A stretch of 64,000 nucleotides of DNA from Steinernema hermaphroditum (Eukaryota > Nematoda > Chromadorea > Rhabditida > Steinernematidae). Positions 57,573-64,000 of the stretch are shown one piece after another. Made by a program: the position numbers and the translations under genes. The notes under the pieces are model-generated. The model was not told where the DNA came from and ran no database searches. It saw nothing but the letters and a program-made list of their open reading frames with translations. The DNA is taken from positions 2,504,769 through 2,568,768 of the forward strand of contig CM059624.1 of assembly GCA_030435675.1 (NCBI GenBank), in the 5' to 3' direction. Numbering within the stretch: the stretch's first letter is position 1; each line of letters opens with the position of its first letter.

Positions 57573-59426
57573 GCGGCGTAATGTAAGATGAAATGGCTGA
57601 GGAAATTGGTGTTATTGTCCGGGGAAAGGTGCTGGTTAAGGAGTTAGAAGAAGCGATGGCGAGCGGCCAGTCAGTGTCTTGTCGCGGGATTACAAGACTA
57701 GAATATACTAAAGTAGTGAAACAAAAGATGAAATGTATCGCAATTTTATGATGTTCAATGTCCAAGAATAGGAATTTTGTTTTGATTGACATTGATCGTC
57801 CAACTCCAATTCCTACAAAACGACTAACAAGGCACCCTCACAAAGTGTCCCACACAGATTGAAATGAAATTTGTGCAGCATGATAGGTCTTGATGAGAAC
57901 AAGAAAACCCCAGAATATTATGTACGAATAGGGGTACTAGAGTACCTAAACGAGGTCAGAAAGACAGGGTTATCGGCATATACAGTTCCTTCATCAGCTA
58001 ATAAGGTTGTTGCCGTGGCGTAGACGGTAGCGGCGCGGATTCCCATTCTGTCGTCCGGAGTTCGAATCCGATCTGAATCAAATGTTTTTTATCGTTTTTT
58101 TCATGACAACAAAACTGTTCTTCTGAACGGCTAACCTCGAAGTATCGACCGTTTGTAAGGCAACGACTACAATTATCAATGAAACAGAAACAATAGACCA
58201 ACGGATGACCTAGCGGCCCCAATGGGATAGTGGCAGTGAACTGTCTCATTGTGAACGCGTTCCATTGGCAGTTTGTCGGGATGGGTTCATCATTTTGTCT
58301 GCTGTCTGAAACATAGGCTGAAACAGCTCGTCGAATGATCGCGTCTATCTGCGGGACACAAATGACCCGATTGATCGAATACGACCTAGTCAGTTCTCTA
58401 CTTCTTCAGGGTGGTCCAAAAAAGACATCTAGACAGAAGAGTGGAATGCAATTTCCGTGAGTATATAAGCGGTCGTTTCTTTCGTTTTCCGTTTTCCAAC
58501 CGGGCTCACCTTCATGTACTCAGAGGAGAGCGAAAAACGTCGTGTAATTATCATGTTTTCGATTATCGTTTCGGTAATTGGAAACCGATTATACATTGTT
58601 TTCTATTATTCTCTTTTGTCAACACTCCGTTTCTCACGTAACTGAATAGCCGTTTTGATAGATGTAGCGAGGCTTTTGTCTCGGTTTTGTGATATTTTGG
58701 GAACGCGACAAAACCAATCGAGGCTGTTTGACGGCGTTGATAAGCTGAGACACTCGGGAAGGAAGTCCATATCTAAAAAAGGAGGTTTGGGTAACATGTG
58801 CGCAACGAAAACGTCCATTTTCGTCGAGAATCAGTTTACAACTTGCGGTTTTAGCTTATTTGTGGCTGGGTAGGGCAAGAGAATTACTAAGAATTGGTTA
58901 GTGAGTGAAGGCGCCCAACGCTTTTCATCTAGCATTTGCATGGTTGTCTCGGTGTTCTCTTTTCTATATTTGATTTTACTTCTTTGTGAGTGTGTGTGCA
59001 CAACAACACCACTGAGAGCAAAATGTCCGACACCAGGAATCTGGCTGACTCCTGATGAAGCCGGCTTCCCGTGTCCTCTGTTTGTCTGTAATCAATGCAT
59101 ATCTCATAGTTCATTAATGGAAAAATTACAGATCGCCATGGTAGTGAGCGCAGGGCGCGACGTCGGAGTTAAAGGCATCTGTGTGCGAGCTTTGAAGCTT
59201 ATAAGAGGCTGAATGCGAAGGTGGCGACGTTCAGCGGACGAAACGGAAATCCATCGTCGGAGAGGCTAGCGACGGAGACTTCGGATTTTACTGCTGGAGA
59301 AGGCGACAGTAGCGGTCGGGTAGTACTGACTCTCTAGTTCGCGAGATGTGGTTTGGTTTATGTTTCACGTCGGCCACTACCGATTGCAGCAGGACACTTA
59401 TTCACCACAAACAGTCAAAAACAATA
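57573..59426. other. Mostly no gene recognised
   Basis: The stretch contains a tRNA-like repeat at 58008-58079 and a plus-strand open frame at 58655-58873 without motifs. The sequence near 59160-59300 is GC-rich and may be 5' flank of the small gene at 59427. Confidence 0.4.
58008..58079 (+). repeat. tRNA-like repeat
   Basis: GTGGCGTAGACGGTAGCGGC resembles an A-box and GGAGTTCGAATCCG a B-box. TTTTTT follows at 58084. The acceptor halves do not pair, so it is not scored as a working tRNA gene. It is similar to the repeats at 55190 and 63271. Confidence 0.5.
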
Positions 59427-59696
59427 ATGACAGAGCGAACAGACAGCCCAGAAGACACAAAGAAGCCGGAAGAAACTCTGGTGGAAGTCCGAAGTGGTTT
59501 TGACGTGCAAATAGATCGAAATTTGCGTGAAAACTGGTTAATTATATTTAAATTTTTGACCGTTAAAGAACTTTTTCCGCACCCTGTATGTTTCTTTCGG
59601 TTTCAGGTTTCGCTGACTGTTGCAAATGGTAACGTGCACTTTTGGCTAATGATCATAAATGCGGCTGCGCGCGAATTTGCGCCCTCCAGGTACTGA
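59427..59696 (+). CDS. Possible small three-exon gene (42 aa)
   Basis: Exons 59427-59526, 59607-59628 and 59690-59696 would encode a 42-residue acidic peptide starting MTERTDSPEDTKKPEETL and ending DCCKWY. Acceptors TTTCAG and CTCCAG and donors GTGAAA and GTAACG are plausible. The first exon has good coding character; the rest is weak, and the true gene may continue elsewhere. No family was recognised. Confidence 0.3.
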   Translation: MTERTDSPEDTKKPEETLVEVRSGFDVQIDRNLRENWLIIFKFLTVKELFPHPVCFFRFQVSLTVANGNVHFWLMIINAAAREFAPSRY

Positions 59697-60286
59697 AAAC
59701 CTAGCCCTGCGGGCGGCAAGATTGGCGCTCATATAAATGGCTGAAGTTGGCCAAAAACTGTAAAGTTTCAGGAAACTGGAACCGAGACTCTGCTGGTTAC
59801 AAAATAGGCAAAGATCACTGAACAACTACAAAAACTCAAAGCCTAACATCGCCAGAGACATAGTGGAAGTAGAGCGCAACCATCTCCACTGTCTGTGTGG
59901 CTCACTGCAAACGTTCTCCGTTTGTAAGCGGGCGGCGTCGGGTTCGGTTCCTTTCTGGGTCCCTATTTTGTGTGGGTGTTTTCACCGTGCGCATGGAAAA
60001 ACACACACACACACAAACCAACGAACCCGTCGGTTCTCCGTTTATATACAGGGGATCTAACCACATGTATTTACGTGAGAATCGGAACTCCAGCAGCGAC
60101 GGTGGGACTTTTTCTTTGGGACACAGAGCTTCGGGGCTCGCATCTACTTCGGAGAACTTGATACTTTCCATCTGACCAACCAGACGCTCAGAGAGCGACC
60201 GAGGGCTCTACCGAATTATGCCTTGTAGATTTCTCATGCATGTAAATTGTATTGGCACTGTTAGCAGACCAAAGGCCAACTAGCCA

Positions 60287-60625
60287 ATGAGGACAGACCG
60301 ATCAAAGTCCATTCTTCTCGTTCGCTCTTCTCGCATCGATTTGAAAATCTTCACAGCGGTCGGCCTCCTCTCATCTCATTTTTGCAGTATTTCAAGTGAA
60401 TTTTTTTGCACCATTCCACAAATCTATAGCCTAGTCTACGAACCTAAATGGTCAGAAAGCGATCCATTTGATGTTGAAAAGCTTGTGAAGCTTGACGAAT
60501 TTTGCAGCTCGGACAGTGTTCTATTTATAGAACCTGCACGCCTGTTCTTAAAAGAAAAATCACCGAGAAAGCCTAAAAGTTTTACACTTGTCAAGGTTAA
60601 CATCTCCGATTCTGTAAAGGCCTAG
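60287..60625 (+). CDS. Hypothetical 112-aa protein
   Basis: An uninterrupted frame starts MRTDRSKSILLV. Its second half has normal protein composition (YEPKWSESDPFDVEKLVKLD, FLKEKSPRKPKSFTLVKV). A TTTGCAG inside the frame (about 60386) could be a splice acceptor, so the true start may be in another exon. No domain was recognised. Confidence 0.35.
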   Translation: MRTDRSKSILLVRSSRIDLKIFTAVGLLSSHFCSISSEFFCTIPQIYSLVYEPKWSESDPFDVEKLVKLDEFCSSDSVLFIEPARLFLKEKSPRKPKSFTLVKVNISDSVKA

Positions 60626-62221
60626 GCAAGCAATCGCACTTAAATAACGAAAAAGGCTGATGATGACGCAGAACTGTTTGACATGGGATGAGCCGAGAAA
60701 AGAAGACCCGACCTCGGTGCACTTGGAGTGACGTCAACGCCCCTTTCGAAAGCGGCCGCGACGCGCCGCTTTCCCGCCCCTCCGCCGTGTGCACTTTGGC
60801 GCTCGATCGAATGCGGCTGACATTTCGCAAGAGAGCGTTGGCTGTGGAGCGGTCGGCTCAAGGCGTTCTCTCTCGCTTGCGGACATCTCTCAGCAGACTC
60901 AACACACGATCTTTCGCTGGTTCTTTTTGCGAATCACTCGTCGTTCTGCCGAGCAAATTGCTCTGGTAGGAATGAGTGCCGAAATTCAAAAGCTGTGGGA
61001 TTCAGAGGCTGATAGGAAGGGATCACCTTTTGCAATGATTTTGCCTGGGTATGGATTCAAATTTGAAATTTGGTACTTTTGGAAGCTCGGGGTTTTGACG
61101 CAGAGTTATGGATGGGCGGATAAAGCATTTTCTCTCTAGTTTTGCGTCAATGGCGAGGGATGGGGAAGATTGAAGATAAAAGGTCTTCATATTGCCGACT
61201 TTCCTCAAAGCAGATATCCTTTTTATATTATGAAATGGCTAAAAAGAGTAAATAGACAGAACCTAGGGACATGCCTTGATGTTTTATAAACAGGACTAGT
61301 AGTTCCAAGTGTAAAAAGCAATCATCTTAAATTCTTTTTTTTCGTTGAGCTTGTAACGCAATTATCATAGAAATGCAACAATAAAAAACTTTGAGTGACA
61401 TGGAAAATTTGCCTCATGAAATAGCATCAGAGTATGTAGACTCACTATGGACAACAACAGCCTAGCACTTTCATTTTTTGGTCATATACCCACTTTCAGA
61501 CCGCCGACAAGCGACAAAATTTAAGATTCAACGGTTTTGATTTATTTAATAGAGTTCATTCAAGTCCTGCTCTCATTCCGACTTGAAACGGCGTTTAAAA
61601 GCTGACCTCCAACAGCGGGTCCCCCTCAGTATCATAAAATAGATTTTCGAAATCGAATTCATCATTGATCATTGAAAGTGCAGCTCGTTTGGTGTTTAAA
61701 CAAGACGCATGTACGTGACGTTAGTCCAAATAGGTCTTTCAAAACACATATAGCATTGAACGTAGCCTTTTTGAGTAGCAACGATTGAAAGCAAACTTTG
61801 TAAATTCGCAGACTTCCCTGGAGCGTTTTCAAGTAGGTAAACACCATTTACATGCACACATTTCCGACTCTTTTGTAATTATAAATCACAGTCGAGCTTC
61901 GTGATTGAGACACTCTCCCTTGATCTTAATCAAGAAGCTTGTCATGAACTTCCCGAAATTTCCTGGTTTGTGGTTAATTGAATTTATGCCTTAGGTGTAC
62001 ATGTATAAGGCTAATAAAGCAATTGTTGCCTAATAGCTACAGTTTCGGGTCGAGGCACTTGTATCATCAGGGCATCAGGCCTTCGAATTCGCCCTACTTT
62101 GCATCACTACTGGGTCATGGCTGTATATAATAGAGAAGACGTGTTTTTTTGTTCCGTGTTGGTCCCTTCAAATTCAATATCCCTATCGAATATTTCACAT
62201 TTAAATTTCAGACGTCCAGCC
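60626..62221. other. No gene recognised
   Basis: A GC-rich island (about 60690-60950) has long frames on both strands but no motif and may be promoter sequence. The rest is AT-rich flank of the transporter gene. Confidence 0.4.
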
Positions 62222-63968
62222 ATGACTAACGAACCAATGCCAGAAACCGACTGGCGCTCGATCTACATCGCCTCATTCATCGCTTTCTGTGCGGCCGTTC
62301 AGTTTGGCCTCTACTTCGCCAGCTTGTGGCCGTACCTCCAAACCGTAACCCCACCTATGTCCCTGTTTTCATATCATAGAAAGTGTAGATCGATAATGAG
62401 GTCACCGAACAGTTCCTCGGATTCATCGTTGCCGCCTACAGTATCGCCACTTGCATAGCCGCACCGATCTTCGGATTCTGGAGCAACAAAATCCGACAAG
62501 TGGCGCTGCCCATGACCACGGGAATTCTGTCCATGTTCACGGGAAACCTGATCTATCTCAGCTGCGAACTGTTGCCATCTCACAGGAGATATGCATTGTT
62601 TGTTGGACGCTTCTTGACTGGAATTGGATCAGGTAAGCCATACTTTCTATTCGACCAAGTTACAGTAATATTTCAGCCAATATTCCACTTCTTCGAGCCT
62701 ATGCGTCTACTGCCTGTAATCCTGAAGATAGACCTAGGGCTATGTCCTTTTTAACTGGAGGCATCACCCTGGGTCTCGTGATTGGTCCGGCCATTCAAGG
62801 ACTCTTCACCTCGATCGGATACCCCGGATTCGTCATTTTCCCCAACTTCAGCATCAGCATGTATACAGCGTCAGCGTACGGAGCCTGTGTTATGAACGCC
62901 CTCAGCTTGATCTGTCTGAAGTATTTCTTTGTCGAGAAGTACTCTGGAATTCACAAGGAGAATGTTCAGGAAACGGTATGTTGTGGCCAAAAGGCTAACG
63001 AATCAATGTGTGGTTACCGTTACGACCTTCATTTCTGAGCGACTCGTAAAGATGGGCGTATTTTCATGTGATGTCATAGGTCTAGGGACGATTCAAATCG
63101 CGGTCAAATAGGCCTAACAAGCATGCTGTCAAAAGTGCCACAGGATAGGGCTGAGTAAGTGTACAAACCGAATTTTACAGACATCCTTTCGAGGGATGTC
63201 GAACAGTCAAAAATGTTTTTGCCTCTACAAATATGATTCATGTGGTCGTAAAGCGGAAACAAGAAAGACGGCTGAGTTAGGATTCGAACCGGGGTCTAGA
63301 AAACAGCAGGCGGACTCTTTACCGACTGCGCCATTCAAACTCTCGACATAAGTGGGCCTAAATGGTGTGTACCTTACCTCGTATCTCTGGCCTTTTTTGA
63401 AACCCTTTTTGAGTCATAGCTGAACGAGAGCAGCTACTTATCGCATCAGCTTTGTGCACTCGCCGGGGCTATCGTCATCCTTGTTGATTGGCATTGGACA
63501 CTCATTGAACACTACGCTTTCTTTTCAGGAAGACACAGTCAAGGTCCCCAAATTTGACCGTATCGCTGCGTTCATATGCAACTTCACTCGATTCGCCCAA
63601 CAGTTCATCTTCACAAACATCGAGTTGTATGATTCATCATCTCACTCCCCACTTTACACACTTTGTTTCAGCATTTCGAGCCCTTACGCCATGGCAATGT
63701 TCGCCTTCACTAGGCACGATACCGTTCAATACGGTTCAATTGCTCAGACTGGAATGGGTCTCATGGGAGTGGTTATCTTCGCAGCCTTCATCCTCTGTAA
63801 ATTGAACAAACGGTAGATGAACGATACCGATGAACATTTATTATATTGGTTTTAGGGTGAAGTACCGCATTGGAACTATTGTCGCCTTTGTCAGCATGCT
63901 GATCTTCCATCTTCTTACCTATCCTTGGCCCTTCCTTTCGGGTCAGCTGCAGATTTATAGTGAAAAAG
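62222..63968 (+). CDS. Major facilitator transporter, MFSD8/CLN7-like (3' end outside window)
   Basis: Exons readable so far are 62222-62344, 62389-62632, 62677-62975, 63529-63623, 63672-63812 and 63856-63968, all in phase; a donor at 63969 leads out of the window. The ATG follows a TTTCAG site by 10 nt, a likely trans-splice site. Features of the MFSD8 branch are DWRSIYIASF, FASLWPYLQ, FLGFIVAAYSIATCIAAPIFG followed by WSN, GRFLTGIGSANIPLLRAY, the GPAIQGLF motif, and FTRHDTVQYGSIAQTGMG. About eight helices are covered. Human MFSD8 is a lysosomal membrane protein with chloride-channel or transporter activity. Intron 3 (553 bp) carries a tRNA-like repeat. Confidence 0.88.
63271..63341 (-). repeat. 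tRNA-like repeat in intron 3 of the transporter gene
   Basis: The minus strand reads ATGGCGCAGTCGGTAAAGAG (A-box-like), then 30 nt later CCCCGGTTCGAATCCTAAC (B-box). The anticodon arm is not formed. It is homologous to the repeat at 55190-55268. Confidence 0.65.
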
Positions 63969-64000
63969 GTAGGTTTCTGTAGGAGATTCTCTAACGCAAG

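Noticed and set aside
59970..60030. CA-repeat region with frames on both strands
   Set aside because: This is a short ACAC microsatellite with incidental open frames; there is no gene evidence.
1..64000. CRISPR arrays, prokaryotic operons or phage-type systems
   Set aside because: None is present: genes have spliceosomal introns and the repeats are eukaryotic transposons and satellites.

Overview
The window looks like nuclear DNA of a nematode. It contains an exact copy of the 22-nt spliced leader SL1 (15951-15972). Introns are mostly very small (many 40-50 nt) with TTTCAG-type acceptors, and several start codons lie a few bases after an unpaired TTTCAG-type site, as expected for trans-splicing. 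The recognisable proteins (a LAAT-1-like PQ-loop transporter, a levamisole-receptor-like acetylcholine receptor subunit, a serpentine receptor) fit this. I cannot name the species.

Layout. 1.7-8.6 kb: a small Tyr/Cys-rich secreted protein (+), tRNA-Ala(CGC) (+), tRNA-Ser(TGA) (-), a complete 9-exon nicotinic receptor alpha-type gene (-) and a 3-exon pepsin-family protein (-) whose two catalytic triads have lost their glycines. 9.5-16 kb: old duplications. This stretch holds a short duplicated gene with one copy broken, a deleted mariner element, a locus of tandem modules of unknown kind, and the SL1 sequence. 17.4-29.3 kb: a cluster on the minus strand of related genes built from a repeated beta-rich module of about 110-140 residues. 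I do not recognise this family. A plus-strand mitochondrial D-lactate dehydrogenase gene lies inside the cluster. 31-32 kb: the PQ-loop transporter gene followed by a TIR element. 33.6-38.7 kb: a block of GAGTCC-type arrays around an apparently intact PIF/Harbinger transposon (MADF protein plus DDE nuclease, TTA target duplication). 38.7-45.7 kb: an Ig-like secreted protein (+) facing a complete insulin-degrading-enzyme gene (-) whose introns hold a decayed copy of one of its own exons and an orphan Cys-loop channel exon. 46-62 kb: gene-poor, with two tandem tRNA-Ala(TGC) genes, a 7TM receptor gene, tRNA-like repeats and a large foldback element. 62.2 kb to the end: the 5' part of an MFSD8/CLN7-like transporter gene, cut by the window edge.

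The genes do not form one pathway. Several fit lysosomal or proteolytic and metabolic housekeeping (PQ-loop exporter, MFSD8-like transporter, insulysin, D-lactate dehydrogenase). Gene models below were spliced by hand. For the multi-exon genes called complete, the exon lengths sum to a whole number of codons, which supports the models. The strongest candidate for something undescribed is the module family at 17.4-29.3 kb, followed by the tandem-module locus at 14.3-15.8 kb and the active-site-altered pepsin homologue.
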